A stretch of 37,306 nt of DNA from positions 1 through 37,306 of the forward strand of contig CAJJAX010000019.1 in assembly GCA_905182155.1 (NCBI GenBank), in the 5' to 3' direction. Shown here piece after piece: positions 16,820 through 26,838 of this stretch (its first letter is position 1; each line of letters begins with the position of its first letter). The notes beneath the pieces were generated by a model. That model searched no databases, was not told where the DNA came from, and saw only the letters and a list, made by a program, of their open reading frames with translations. The stretch comes from an uncultured Pseudomonadales bacterium. GTDB lineage: Bacteria; Pseudomonadota; Gammaproteobacteria; Pseudomonadales; Azotimanducaceae. A program made the translations under genes and the position numbers.

Positions 16820-18301
16820 TTGACCCTATTCAAGGTACATCTGTTGCGGCCAAAGGTAAATCAAGGGGATGTGATTGAACGATTGGATACGGCCATTTTT
16901 AGGGCCTGTGATATCCGTGGGCGGTTTCCCGATCAGATTGATGTAGAGCTGGCCTTTGCCGTCGGTCGGCTGCTAGGTCGTTGGTATCCCCAAGCAAAAG
17001 TGGGCGTTGGTCGAGATACAAGAGTATCCAGTGCTGCATTGGCCGAAGCGTTGATGGCAGGCTTTGTTGCCGCAGGCTGTGAGACCTTCGATTTGGGCCT
17101 TTGTCCGACGGAAGTCGTGGCCTTTGCGGTTGGCCGCGATCGAATTAACTTCGGCGTCATGGTGACGGCAAGCCATAACCCCGAACCTGATAATGGCTTT
17201 AAAGTGTTTAAAGCGCGCGGCGATCGAGAACCGATTGCCGATTTACTCGAACGATTAAGAGCAGCCCTGCTTGAAAATTTCAGAGGTCAACGCCAGCCGA
17301 GCCCGAAAGCGCCTAAGACGCTGCCGTTGATTGACCCGTTCGTAGAACACCTCGCGCAGCAAGTGCAGTTTGATTGGACGGCAGGTCCCCTTGCGCTCAA
17401 TGGCCTTAACGGTACGGCGAGTCTCGTTGCGGTCCCGCTTGCCGCGCGCTTGAATTTAGACGTGCTGTGGGTCAGAGGCGAGCAAGCAGACCTACCGATG
17501 GACGGCCCAGACCCCCTTAAGCCGCTGTTAGCGGCAGAAATGTCCGCGTTCGTAACCGCTAGTCGAGCGGGGGTCGGGGCAGCCTGGGATGGTGATGCCG
17601 ATCGCTGTGTATTCTTTGATGAAGCGGGCGCTCTCCTGCCCAATGCCTATGTCATGGCAATGATGACCGATCACTTCTTAAAGGATCCTGAATCTCAGAG
17701 CGTGGTCTACGACCCAAAACTGGTGCTGAGTATTGAAAAATCAATTGCTCGCCATCAGTGCCACGGGGTTCGGGTTGCGACGGGTTCAGCCCATATGCGG
17801 GCAGCGATGCATCAAACGGGCGCCGTTTATGGTGGTGAGTCTTCAGCGCATCACTATTTTGGGTGTTTGGGTGGGATCGACTCGGGCATGCTGGCTTGGA
17901 TCACAATGCTTCAAATCATCGCGCATTCGGGTCAACCCCTCTCTCAATTAACGCAAAGCTACCGAGGGGAAGTTGCTGTGTTGCCGGAATTGAGTCTGAA
18001 GGTGGACGACCCAGAGGCGATGATTCTTGATCTGGACCAAACACTGCTCAAAGGAAGTGGGTGCCTTGAGGTCGTGGGTGTTGGCGAAACCTTTGGCGCG
18101 GCAACCCATCGAGCGTATCGATTGGCGTCGGGCGTTCGGTTTAGTCTCAATCCCTCGACCACCGAAGCGGTTATGCGGTTCAATTTCGAGTCTGAGGGAG
18201 ATCCGCAACACCTGCTCGAGCAATCGGGTGACATTCAGCAATTGCTGTTGCGGCATTCGGGTAGTGATCAAAGTTCGTTACCGACCTTGGCTTTGGCCTG
18301 A
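16820..18301 (+). CDS. Phosphomannomutase/phosphoglucomutase (AlgC/ManB family)
   Basis: 493 aa. Starts at TTG 16820 (a GTG at 16871 is an alternative; neither ribosome site is strong). Alpha-D-phosphohexomutase motifs: TAIFRACDIRG (24-34), active-site serine loop TASHNPEPDNGFK (116-128, Ser118 is phosphorylated), metal loop DGDADR (257-262), sugar loop GESSAHHYF (339-347; GEMSAHH is usual, so Met to Ser is a change) and a C-terminal phosphate-binding RFSLNPSTTEAVMRFN. It interconverts mannose/glucose 6- and 1-phosphates for surface polysaccharides. Convergent with the ROK kinase gene (14 bases apart). Confidence 0.9.
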   Translation: MTLFKVHLLRPKVNQGDVIERLDTAIFRACDIRGRFPDQIDVELAFAVGRLLGRWYPQAKVGVGRDTRVSSAALAEALMAGFVAAGCETFDLGLCPTEVVAFAVGRDRINFGVMVTASHNPEPDNGFKVFKARGDREPIADLLERLRAALLENFRGQRQPSPKAPKTLPLIDPFVEHLAQQVQFDWTAGPLALNGLNGTASLVAVPLAARLNLDVLWVRGEQADLPMDGPDPLKPLLAAEMSAFVTASRAGVGAAWDGDADRCVFFDEAGALLPNAYVMAMMTDHFLKDPESQSVVYDPKLVLSIEKSIARHQCHGVRVATGSAHMRAAMHQTGAVYGGESSAHHYFGCLGGIDSGMLAWITMLQIIAHSGQPLSQLTQSYRGEVAVLPELSLKVDDPEAMILDLDQTLLKGSGCLEVVGVGETFGAATHRAYRLASGVRFSLNPSTTEAVMRFNFESEGDPQHLLEQSGDIQQLLLRHSGSDQSSLPTLALA

Positions 18302-18315
18302 ATCAATTCATTGCT

Positions 18316-19326
18316 TTAACGGAACGTCGAATAGGCGCTTGGCGACCAAAGCCACGCCGCGCCTCGAACGCCACTGGCATCACCATGTTGGGCAGATTCA
18401 ATGCGGGTGTCGACTTGATCTGAAAAAACATAGTGCGCCCAATGGCCTGCAATGGCGGCGCAAAGCCCGGGAGTTTTTGAAAGGCCGCCGCCCAGAACGA
18501 TTATTTCTGGGTCAATGAGATTGATGACCGTCGACAACGATAGGGCGCAGAGCTGACTATACTGTTGGAAGGTTTTTTGAGTTGCCTCGGATTGATCTGG
18601 GTTTTCAAAGATTTGCGCGGCGGTCCAACGTTCACCGGTTAAGGCCTCATAGCTCTTAGCGACGCCTGCGCCGGATAACCAAGTTTCGATACAGTCTCTC
18701 TGGCCGCAATAGCAAGGTCGGTCTAAGGCCCATGGAAAGTCGATATCGGATTGCAGGCGCTCAAGGGGAATTCGATTGTGTCCCCATTCTCCCGCGATGG
18801 CATTGGGTCCGGCTAAGAGGGTTTGATGAATTGCGATGCCGCCACCCACACCGGTCCCCAAGATGACGCCGAAGACGCAATGGTAATCTTGACCGGCGCC
18901 GTCGATGGCTTCTGACAAGGTGAAGCAGTCCGCATCATTGGCGATTTTAACGGGGCGGTTGAGGACCTCACCTAAATCAGCGGCCAGGTTCCGATGATTT
19001 AATTCGGTGGTATTACAGTTTTTCATGAGGCCTGTTTTTTTTGAAACAGCGCCAGGCATGCCAATCCCGATCGGCTTCATTAAGCCTGGGTCTGTTTCTG
19101 GGTCCGCTAAATAAATGGCGTCAGCGAGGGCTTTCAGGATGCTCTCATAACCATCGCGAGGGGTATCAAATCGTTTTTGGTACGACACGAGGCCGCTGTG
19201 CTCTAAGCAAATAACTTCAATTTTAGTGCCGCCAAGATCAATCCCAATGCGCGCCTTCGGTGTTGCTGGCAACGCGTGCTCGGGGTTTGAATCAAGTGCC
19301 ACAGAAGGTTCTTTTGACGATTTCAT
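18316..19326 (-). CDS. ROK-family sugar kinase
   Basis: 336 aa from ATG 19324-19326 (an upstream in-frame start at 19374 would overlap selO more). After an unusual polar N-terminal stretch comes the ATP loop IGIDLGGTKIEV, then NDADCFTLSEA (catalytic Asp), GVILGTGVGGGI, and GEWGHNRIP followed by the zinc motif CYCGQRDCIETWLSG, all standard for bacterial fructokinase/N-acetylglucosamine kinase-type ROK proteins. A TTG codon about 15 codons further in would give the usual short N-terminus and is an alternative start. It overlaps the 3' end of selO, so it is probably co-transcribed. It phosphorylates a hexose; which one is not visible. Confidence 0.88.
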   Translation of the reverse strand: MKSSKEPSVALDSNPEHALPATPKARIGIDLGGTKIEVICLEHSGLVSYQKRFDTPRDGYESILKALADAIYLADPETDPGLMKPIGIGMPGAVSKKTGLMKNCNTTELNHRNLAADLGEVLNRPVKIANDADCFTLSEAIDGAGQDYHCVFGVILGTGVGGGIAIHQTLLAGPNAIAGEWGHNRIPLERLQSDIDFPWALDRPCYCGQRDCIETWLSGAGVAKSYEALTGERWTAAQIFENPDQSEATQKTFQQYSQLCALSLSTVINLIDPEIIVLGGGLSKTPGLCAAIAGHWAHYVFSDQVDTRIESAQHGDASGVRGAAWLWSPSAYSTFR

Positions 19327-20744
19327 GGTTTGCCGGCGCCTGCGCAAAAATAGAGGCGCTCTGGGCTGGGTCAAAGGGATTGGTTACCGCCTGCAGGAGT
19401 GCCTCAAACTGATCAAACTGGGCGTCGGTGTAAGCTTGCTGGATGGCGTGTTCGATCAGGTGGTTGCGCGGAATGATATAAGGGTTGGCGTGTTCCATCC
19501 GTTGTCTGGCCGGCGCCTTGTCTTCGCTGTGAACCCGCGCCGCTTGCCATTGATGCATCCAATTCAGCCAGTCATCAGTGGCCAGCAAGGGTGTGTTGGT
19601 TTCAAGTCGACCCGCGAGTCCAGAGAAACTGTTGGTAAAGTCGAGTTCATGGGTTTCAAGCAAGGCCAGGAACTCTGAGAACAGTGCCTGAGAAATCTGG
19701 GAGGCGGTCAACCCCAGTTTGGCCGCGCTCTGCTCATTGTAGTAGTGGTCAAATCGGTCTGGAAACGTCTGCAGGGTGGCTTTGGCTTGTTCGACCGCCG
19801 CGTCTTCATTGGCATCGAGTAACGGCAGCAGCGCTTGTGCCAAGGTCATTAAGTTCCAGTGCGCGATGGCGGGCTGATTTTGGTAGGCGTAACGCCCTTG
19901 CTGGTCGATGGCGCTGTATACGGTTTTCGGCACAAATTCATCCATAAACGCACAGGGGCCATAATCGATTGTGATCCCCGGTGATCAGCATGTTGTCGGT
20001 ATTCATCACTCCGTGAATGAACCCAAGACACTGCCACTTTGCGATGAGCGCCGCGATCTGCTCAATGACCTGTTCCAAAAGGCCCAGGTAAGGTTGATCT
20101 GAATCAAGCAGCATCGGGTAGTGACGGTTGATGGTGTAGTCCGCTAGGTGCTTTAGGTTGTCCAGATCTTGCTGGCCTGAAAAGTACTGAAAGGAACCAA
20201 ATCGAATATGACTGCTTGCCACCCGAGTGAGCACGCCGCCGGGTTCAGACTGTTCACGATAGACCGTTTCGCCCGTTGTGACTGCGGCTAAGGCGCGGGT
20301 CGTTGGCACGCCGAGGGCATTCATGGCTTCAGAAACCAGATACTCGCGAAGAACGGGACCCAAGGGTGAGCGGCCATCACCGCCTCGTGAGTAATGGGTT
20401 GGGCCTGAACCCTTGAGTTGCAGGTCAAAGCGCGAGCCGGTCTGGGTCAGAATCTCACCGAGTAAGAGCGCGCGGCCGTCGCCCAGGCGAGGATTCCAGT
20501 TGCCAAACTGAAAGCCGGCGTAAACCGTGGCTAAAGGATCCGCGCCGGGGAGCAGTTCATTGCCGGCGAAAACCTGGGTCGCTGCATTGGACCTTAGCCA
20601 GGCGGGATCGATGCCAAGATGCTCAGCAAGACGCTGGTTGGTTTGGATTAGATCGGGTTTGGCAACCGGTTGCAGTGCTTGGCGAGTATAAAAACTGGCC
20701 GGCAACTGGGCAAAGGAATTGTCGAAAGTTATGGGTGCACTCAT
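19292..20744 (-). CDS. selO: SelO/YdiU protein adenylyltransferase, one-base frameshift
   Basis: SelO is a pseudokinase-fold enzyme that transfers AMP to protein Ser/Thr/Tyr residues during redox stress. The first frame (20744 to about 19976) carries YAGFQFGNWNPRLGDGRALLLGE, KGSGPTHYSRGGDGRSPLG and HGVMNTDNMLITG; the second frame (to 19292) carries MDEFVPKTVYSAIDQQGRY and NPYIIPRNHLIE. Removing one base from the run of four C at 19976-19979 restores ITGITIDYGPCAF, the conserved active-site strand. The joined protein is about 484 aa against 478 in E. coli. Divergent from the amidohydrolase with a 56-base spacer. Confidence 0.92.
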
Positions 20745-20800
20745 TGTTAAACTTTAGCACAATGACCGGGTAATCCATTCAAGAGAGGTGCAGTGCGAGG

Positions 20801-22633
20801 ATGTTTTTTGATGATCGTAACACCTTCGAAAATTGGGCAGAAACCTTGCCCGCTTATGACACGCACGACCGCCACGGCTGCGCGTGTTGTTCAGCCTTGC
20901 CGAGTTTACTGGCCGAGCAGTTTGACGATATTGAACAGCTCACGCAGCCCGAGCACTGGGCCGCTCGGGGCCAGCAGCCCAGCAAAGTGATCAATGGCCT
21001 CTGGGTGAACGCAAAAATCTATACGATGGATTCAGCAATGCGGGTTGTTGATGCCCTCGCCATTATGGATGGCAAAGTTGTTGATTGTGGCGATGCCGCG
21101 GACCTGGTCAAAGCCTATGGCGACACCCTGCAGGTGATTGATGCCAAGGGCCGCACCATCCTGCCGGGTTTTATCGAGCCACATATGCACTTTTTGCCGA
21201 TCGCGACCATTGGCGGTTTGGAAGATGTGGGACCTTACCGGTTTTCAAAAACCCAGGATGCGCTGACCCATTTAAAATCGCTCGCCGCGACCCTCGCGCC
21301 AGGCGAGTGGTTGATGGGGCGCCAATTTGACCCATCTTTGCAGGATGGCCCAGATCAATTGACCATCACCGAGCTCGATGCGGTCTCGGCCGTTAATCCG
21401 GTGTTTATTTATAACGCGTCGCTTCATTTTGCCTACTGCAACTCAGCGGCGCTTGCCGCGGCGAGTATTACCAAGGCGACGCCTGATGACCCCGCATCGC
21501 CTTACGGACGAGATGCGTTGGGCGTGCCCAATGGCGTGTTGAAAGGCGGTCGGGCGATTGGCAGTGTGGCCCGGCATAATCTGGCCCAGCGGGAATATGA
21601 TCTTGCGGAAGCCGCGCTGGGCGTTTGCGGTCGGGCAAATCGAAAAGGCATCACGACCTTTTGTGATCAAGCAACTGGAATGGTGCGTGGGGTGAGCGAG
21701 GTTGATATCTACGAAGCCTTGGCAAAATCGGGCAGCATGACCGCAAGGCTTCGGTACTCCTTAAGCTATGGGCTCGCTGAGAAGTGGGACGCTACGGGCA
21801 TTCGGTACGGGCATGGCGATGCACTGGTCCGGGCGGTTGGCTGGAAAATCGTGTCCGATGGGTCGAATCAGGGCTTTTCAGGACTGCAGCGCGAACCGTA
21901 TTTATACAAAGAGGATGCGGGCTTGGCCTATGTCGAGCCGGATGCGCTAAATGACATGGTTCGAAGTCGAACTGAGCAGGGTTGGCCGTTGGTCATTCAT
22001 GCCAACGGTGACTTGGCGATTGACCGCGTACTCGATGCCTTTGAAGCCGTTGTTGAGGCCGGTTTAGTGCTCAATGCACCCTGCCGGATTGAACATTGCA
22101 GCATTCTGCATGACGAGCAAATACAAAGGATCAAAGCGCTGGGTTTGTCACCGAGCTTCCTGATTGGCCATGTCTATTATTGGGGCCATGCGATGCGGGA
22201 TCAGGTGTTTGGCGAGGCCAAGGCCGTGCTATTAGATCGCACCAAAGCCTGTGAGGATGCAGGCATACGGTGGACCCTTCATTCAGATGAACCCGTAACC
22301 GAAATGGGTCCGCTGCGCTGTATCGAAAATGCGGTAACGCGAAGTCTCTGGAAAGAGCCGGGTCAACACCTGGCGCCGTGGGAGGCTGTGAGTGTTATGG
22401 CGGGACTTCGCGCCATGACCATCGATGCCGCCTGGCAATGTCACTCCGATCATGAGATTGGCTCCCTCGAACCTGGAAAGTTTGCCGACTTTGTGATTTT
22501 AGAACAAGATCCACTGACCTGCCCGGTCGATGCCATCAGTCAGATTGCGGTTTGCCAAACCTGGCTTTCGGGTCGCCTGGTGTACGATCGAGGCACGGAT
22601 TCGGTAGATGATGTTTCCGAAAGCGTCGATTAA
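20801..22633 (+). CDS. YtcJ-type amidohydrolase with a cysteine-rich N-terminal extension
   Basis: 610 aa, amidohydrolase-3 family. The metal site is built from HMHF (His128, His130), VIHANGD (about 397-403), IEHCSIL and HSDEP (about 490), with an ADFVILEQDP C-terminal signature of the composite beta domain. YtcJ-like proteins hydrolyse N-acyl or cyclic amide substrates, mostly unknown. Oddly there are about 65 residues before the usual start of the family (VINGLWVNAKIYTMD), including HGCACCS (25-31). That might bind a metal or be a shortened partner domain. GAGG lies directly before the start ATG; GAGAGG lies further up. The gene heads the catabolic block. Confidence 0.88.
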   Translation: MFFDDRNTFENWAETLPAYDTHDRHGCACCSALPSLLAEQFDDIEQLTQPEHWAARGQQPSKVINGLWVNAKIYTMDSAMRVVDALAIMDGKVVDCGDAADLVKAYGDTLQVIDAKGRTILPGFIEPHMHFLPIATIGGLEDVGPYRFSKTQDALTHLKSLAATLAPGEWLMGRQFDPSLQDGPDQLTITELDAVSAVNPVFIYNASLHFAYCNSAALAAASITKATPDDPASPYGRDALGVPNGVLKGGRAIGSVARHNLAQREYDLAEAALGVCGRANRKGITTFCDQATGMVRGVSEVDIYEALAKSGSMTARLRYSLSYGLAEKWDATGIRYGHGDALVRAVGWKIVSDGSNQGFSGLQREPYLYKEDAGLAYVEPDALNDMVRSRTEQGWPLVIHANGDLAIDRVLDAFEAVVEAGLVLNAPCRIEHCSILHDEQIQRIKALGLSPSFLIGHVYYWGHAMRDQVFGEAKAVLLDRTKACEDAGIRWTLHSDEPVTEMGPLRCIENAVTRSLWKEPGQHLAPWEAVSVMAGLRAMTIDAAWQCHSDHEIGSLEPGKFADFVILEQDPLTCPVDAISQIAVCQTWLSGRLVYDRGTDSVDDVSESVD

Positions 22634-22809
22634 TTCAGGTCACAGCATGCTGAGAGAACCCCTCTGAAACGCCAAGTGGCGCGACGGACATGAGCAGAAC
22701 CCATTCAGACAGGCGGGTTCGCATCATAGAATCGGGCATCAGAGCAGCGCAACAATCTAACAAGATAACAAGCAGTACAACACCTGAACAACAATAGGAG
22801 TGATCAAAA

Positions 22810-24357
22810 ATGAATGGCGCAGAAAGTATGTTAGAAACCTTGATCAATGCGGGTGTTGAGGTTTGTTTCTCAAACCCAGGGACTTCCGAGATGCACATGG
22901 TTGCCGCCATTGGAAAGAGCGACAAGATGCGGTCGATCTTGAGCTTGTTTGAAGGGGTTTGCTCTGGGGCGGCAGATGGCTATGCCCGTATGGCGGACAA
23001 ACCTGCTTTAACCTTGCTGCATCTTGGGCCTGGATTGTCCAATGCCTCGGCGAATCTGCATAACGCTAAAAAGGCTCGCTCGCCGGTGATTAATCTTATT
23101 GGGGATCACGCCACGTACCATAAAAAATATGATGCGCCGTTGAATTCGGATGTCATTGGCCTGTCGGCGCCGATCTCGCATTGGGTCCGAAACGTCGCCA
23201 GTGCCGCGACGTTACCCATGGACGCCGCCGAAGCGGTTCAGGCAGCGATGGTCCAGCCGGGTCAGATAGCGACCCTAATTATTCCGGCAGACTGCGCTTG
23301 GGATGAATCGGTTGCACCGGTTGCCGCACTCCCGCAACACCCCAATTTGCTCGCGGATGAAGCAATGATCGATCTAGCCTGTCAGCTTTTGAACAACTCT
23401 CGTAAAACCGTTCTCATGCTGTCCCACGGCGCACTGACCGAGGCGGCGCTGGACTTGGCAGATCAAGTTGCCCAAGCCACGGGAGCGCGCCTGATCTGTG
23501 ACACCTTTACGCCGAAACTCGCCAGAGGTGAGGGCCGGTGTGAGGTTGAACGGTTGGGGTATTTCGCCGAGCAAGCCTTGGTTCAACTCGAAGACGCAGA
23601 ACAAATGATTATGGTCGCAACCAAAGCGCCGGTTGGTTTCTTTGCTTATCCCGGCAAGCCCAGTGAGTTTTACCCAGCGGGTTGCGCGCTTCATACCTTG
23701 GCCGACGTTGACCAGGATCCATTGGATGCCTTGAGTCGGTTGGTTAAGGCGCTCGGCGCCGAGGATTTGAGTCCGCGCAGAAGAAAACTGCAAAAACCGG
23801 ATTTAGCCTCCGGGGATTTGACTTTGGAAAGTATGGCCCGAGCGGTCGGTCATTACCTGCCGACCGACGCCATCATCGTTGATGAAAGTGCCACATCTGG
23901 TGCTTATATTCCTGCCATGACGCGGGCCGCGGAACCCCACGATTGGTTATCCTTGACGGGTGGCTCGATTGGGTATGGGTTGCCCGTTTCAATTGGTGCG
24001 GCAGTCGCCTGCCCCGATCGAAAGGTATTGTGTCTGCATGGCGACGGCGGCGCGATGTATACCATCCAGTCACTTTGGACGATGGCTCGAGAAAACCTAG
24101 ACGTCTGCGTGGTGATCTTCGCCAATCGGAAATATCAGATATTACAAGTCGAGCTCGCGCGAGTTGGGGCCCAGTCGATGACGAAGAAAACGCTGGATAT
24201 GTTGGATTTGAGTAACCCAGATTTAGACTTTGTAAAACTGGCTGAGGGTATGGGCGTGCCGGCGAGCCAAGCGGCAACGGCAGAAGCCTTTAACGATCAA
24301 CTCAAGGCCGCAATGCAGCGCAAAGGGCCTTGTTTGATTGAAGCGGTTTTCGATTAA
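22810..24357 (+). CDS. Acetolactate synthase large-subunit-like ThDP enzyme
   Basis: 515 aa with the three ThDP-enzyme domains. The cofactor-activating Glu48 lies in LFEGVCSGAADGYARM (47-61), and the diphosphate/Mg motif is GDGG (411-414) with Asn439 about 25 residues on. It is shorter than true IlvB (about 570) and the central FAD-domain features are weak, so it is more likely a 2-keto-acid decarboxylase or carboligase of the benzoylformate-decarboxylase type; the substrate is unknown. AGGAG at 22796 precedes the start. Its stop overlaps that of the convergent LLM gene by three bases. No small regulatory subunit gene is nearby. Confidence 0.82.
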   Translation: MNGAESMLETLINAGVEVCFSNPGTSEMHMVAAIGKSDKMRSILSLFEGVCSGAADGYARMADKPALTLLHLGPGLSNASANLHNAKKARSPVINLIGDHATYHKKYDAPLNSDVIGLSAPISHWVRNVASAATLPMDAAEAVQAAMVQPGQIATLIIPADCAWDESVAPVAALPQHPNLLADEAMIDLACQLLNNSRKTVLMLSHGALTEAALDLADQVAQATGARLICDTFTPKLARGEGRCEVERLGYFAEQALVQLEDAEQMIMVATKAPVGFFAYPGKPSEFYPAGCALHTLADVDQDPLDALSRLVKALGAEDLSPRRRKLQKPDLASGDLTLESMARAVGHYLPTDAIIVDESATSGAYIPAMTRAAEPHDWLSLTGGSIGYGLPVSIGAAVACPDRKVLCLHGDGGAMYTIQSLWTMARENLDVCVVIFANRKYQILQVELARVGAQSMTKKTLDMLDLSNPDLDFVKLAEGMGVPASQAATAEAFNDQLKAAMQRKGPCLIEAVFD

Positions 24358-25211
24358 TTCAATCGATTGAGGATGTCCTCGGCATAGTTGTCCAAAATTT
24401 TCAGAACTTCATCCGGCGCGATGGCGGGTAGCGGTAGCAGCACGCGATCAATGCCAGCGTCTTGATAGCCTTTCAGAGTTTCAAGGTCGGCCGGCGCGCC
24501 GAATACCGAGGTTGAAATCTCATCGATGGGGCGGCCAACGGCGGCGCACATGCGCCGCAGTCGGGCTAAATTGTCGCTCGGGTCAAAACCATGCCGAGCT
24601 CTCGGCAGCCAGCCATCGGCAAAACGTGCGATCCGTCGAAGGGTATGGTCGGTTTCGCCACCAATCAAAATGGGTGGGCCAAGCGGTTGCGCAGGTTTCG
24701 GCGATGAATAGGCCGCTTCAAACTGGATGTGCGCGCCCTGATATTCAAAAACCTCTTGGGTCCATAAGCCTTTTAAGGCTTGGACTTGTTCCTCAAGTTT
24801 TTGGAATCGAGTTTTGAAGTTCGCCCCGTGATTGACCAGTTCTTCTTCATTCCAGCCGGCGCCAACCCCAAAAATGAGACGCCCATCGGACAATCGATCC
24901 AGGCTGGCAGCGAGTTTTGCCGTGATGAGCGTGTCTCTTTGGGGGAGCAGGCAGATCCCAGTGCCGAGCTTAAGCTCGGTTGATGCGGCGGCGGCAATCG
25001 ATAACCAGACGAAGGGGTCAAAGGTGTTGTAATACTCCTGGGGCAAGGTCGGGCCGCCTGGCCAAGGCGATTTTCGGGACGTTGGGATATGGGTGTGCTC
25101 GGGTACAAATACGCTCTCAAACCCCCGTTCTTCGAGGGCTTGGGCCAGTTGCATGGGTCCCATCGTGGTGTGGGTTGGAAAGATCATAACGCCAACAGCT
25201 AGTGTACTCAT
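24354..25211 (-). CDS. LLM-class (F420/FMN) oxidoreductase
   Basis: 285 aa from ATG 25209-25211; an upstream start at 25235 would overlap the SDR gene by 28 bases, whereas 25211 overlaps by just 4 (ATGA). Bacterial luciferase-like barrel motifs: VFVPEHTHIP (metal-free flavin pocket), LGTGICLLPQRD, LIFGVGAGWNEEEL and PILIGGETDHTLRRIARFADGW, the TIGR03619 type. In organisms without F420 these use FMN with an unidentified partner. It is translationally coupled to the SDR gene, so both may act on one substrate. Confidence 0.87.
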   Translation of the reverse strand: MSTLAVGVMIFPTHTTMGPMQLAQALEERGFESVFVPEHTHIPTSRKSPWPGGPTLPQEYYNTFDPFVWLSIAAAASTELKLGTGICLLPQRDTLITAKLAASLDRLSDGRLIFGVGAGWNEEELVNHGANFKTRFQKLEEQVQALKGLWTQEVFEYQGAHIQFEAAYSSPKPAQPLGPPILIGGETDHTLRRIARFADGWLPRARHGFDPSDNLARLRRMCAAVGRPIDEISTSVFGAPADLETLKGYQDAGIDRVLLPLPAIAPDEVLKILDNYAEDILNRLN

Positions 25212-25948
25212 CGTCCGATATACCCCCGGTTCCAAGTGGGACTGATGGTGATCTCGTTCAAGCAGACATGGGGCGGGGTTCTGCAGACATGCAAAATCAA
25301 GTCGCCCAAGTCCTCAGCCTGCACCATGCGCGATCGATCTTCAGCCGAGACCGGCACCGGTCGCGCATCTAAAATTTCAGTGGCGACTTCGCCCGGACAG
25401 ATTGCGCAGGCCCGGATGCCATCCGCACAATATTCTTGATTGATGCTCTCGGTCATGGCGTTTAAGGCATGTTTCGCCGCAGAATAAGCACCGCCCGAGA
25501 CGCGGCTCACATAGCGTCCTGCCCAGGAGGAAATATTGATAATCAGTCCATCTTGTTGCTTTTGCATAATCGACAAGACGCTGTGGCAGCAGTAAAAAGC
25601 ACCATTAAGGTCGACGTCGATGACTTTATTCCAGTTCGAAGTCGATAATTTTGGCCAAGCGCGATCAGTGATATTCAGACCGGCACTGTGAACGAGAATA
25701 TCAATCCGGCCGTATTGCGCCATAATTTGATCAACAACCTGGGTCACATCCTCGGCAATGCTCACATCGAGCGGGGCTACCAGGGTCTCATGATCCAAAT
25801 CTGCCGCGATGGCGCGGAGCTTTTCTGCCCGCCTTCCGGAAAGGATCACCTTAGCGCCCGCTTGGCTGAGCGCGATGGCCGCGGCAGCGCCGATGCCACT
25901 GGATGCGCCGGTAACCCAGACGACTTTGTCCACAATGTCCGTTAGCAT
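25208..25948 (-). CDS. Short-chain dehydrogenase/reductase
   Basis: 246 aa classical SDR: cofactor motif TGASSGIG (13-20), Asn-Ala region VHSAGLN, catalytic Ser in ISSWAGR, Tyr/Lys in YSAAKHAL, and CPGEVATEI after it. The Arg-Arg in SGRRAEK (37-43) suggests NADP preference. Probably reduces or oxidises a hydroxy/keto group of a shared substrate with the coupled LLM protein. Divergent from the esterase/kynureninase pair with a 92-base intergenic region, which should carry promoters for both directions. Confidence 0.9.
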   Translation of the reverse strand: MLTDIVDKVVWVTGASSGIGAAAAIALSQAGAKVILSGRRAEKLRAIAADLDHETLVAPLDVSIAEDVTQVVDQIMAQYGRIDILVHSAGLNITDRAWPKLSTSNWNKVIDVDLNGAFYCCHSVLSIMQKQQDGLIINISSWAGRYVSRVSGGAYSAAKHALNAMTESINQEYCADGIRACAICPGEVATEILDARPVPVSAEDRSRMVQAEDLGDLILHVCRTPPHVCLNEITISPTWNRGYIGR

Positions 25949-26040
25949 AAAGCTCTCCTGAAACGGTCATCATTCCTTAGTTGGTCATTTCAGGTCAATA
26001 GACATCGAGGTAAACCAGCGACTGGGTGCACATAGACACG

Positions 26041-26838
26041 ATGAATCAGATTGATTTTATACAATTGTTAAGCCTCAGTAGTCTGGCAGCCCACGATGCC
26101 AGCGCGGTTTACAGCGCTGAGTCGCCGAGTCAGTGCGGCCAGATCTGGCGGCCTGCGGGTGATGGGCCGTATCCCGCGGTGATGTTTCTTCATGGCGGCT
26201 GCTGGTCTTCGGCCTTTGATCTCACCCATGCGCGGGGCTTTTGTCAGGCATTAGCCGAATGCGGTTTTCTCGTTTGGCTGCCAGAATATCGTCGCCTCGG
26301 AGAACCCGGCGGCGGTTGGCCGGGCACTTTTGTTGATGTGACTGAAGCCGCGCAGTGGTTTTGGACAACCTGGGGCGTGCAGATCGATCAGGATCGGAGT
26401 TTTCTCGTGGGACATTCGGCGGGCGCGCACCTGGCACTTTGGCTCAATCGCAGGCAGCAGGGCCTAGACCAGTGCGCACAAGACTCAGTTGTGCCTTGGC
26501 GGCAGGTGCTTGCCTTCGCGCCGATCACCGACCTTGAAGGTTACGGTCAGGGCAGTAACAGTTGTCAGGTAATGGCCTCGGCGCTGTTAACATCAGCCCA
26601 AGGGATTAGTGCTGAAACGCTCTCTCCGCGGCATTTGCTGATGGCGGCCGGGGTGACGGTTTTCTATAGCCCGGTGGATGCCTTAGTGCCAGCCGAGCAG
26701 AGTTTAGTCTTTGCCGCAGCCTCGGGTTGCGAGCTGGTTGAAGCCCACGAGGCAGGGCATTTTGATTTTATTTATCCTCAGAGTACGGCCGGCCGGCAAG
26801 TTCTGAATTACTTAAAAGGACTGTGCAATGGTCGGTGA
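26041..26838 (+). CDS. AFMID-like alpha/beta hydrolase, probable N-formylkynurenine formamidase
   Basis: About 265 aa from ATG 26041; a GTG at 26026 would add five residues and neither has a clear ribosome site. Alpha/beta-hydrolase motifs: oxyanion loop HGGCW, nucleophile in GHSAGAHLA, and likely acid and base residues in SPVDALVP and HEAGHFDF. HGGxW with GHSAG is typical of the eukaryotic-type (AFMID) formamidases, unlike bacterial KynB, a metal-dependent enzyme. Its 3' end overlaps kynU by 11 bases. So it likely makes kynurenine for KynU. No tryptophan 2,3-dioxygenase gene is in the window. Confidence 0.78.
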   Translation: MNQIDFIQLLSLSSLAAHDASAVYSAESPSQCGQIWRPAGDGPYPAVMFLHGGCWSSAFDLTHARGFCQALAECGFLVWLPEYRRLGEPGGGWPGTFVDVTEAAQWFWTTWGVQIDQDRSFLVGHSAGAHLALWLNRRQQGLDQCAQDSVVPWRQVLAFAPITDLEGYGQGSNSCQVMASALLTSAQGISAETLSPRHLLMAAGVTVFYSPVDALVPAEQSLVFAAASGCELVEAHEAGHFDFIYPQSTAGRQVLNYLKGLCNGR

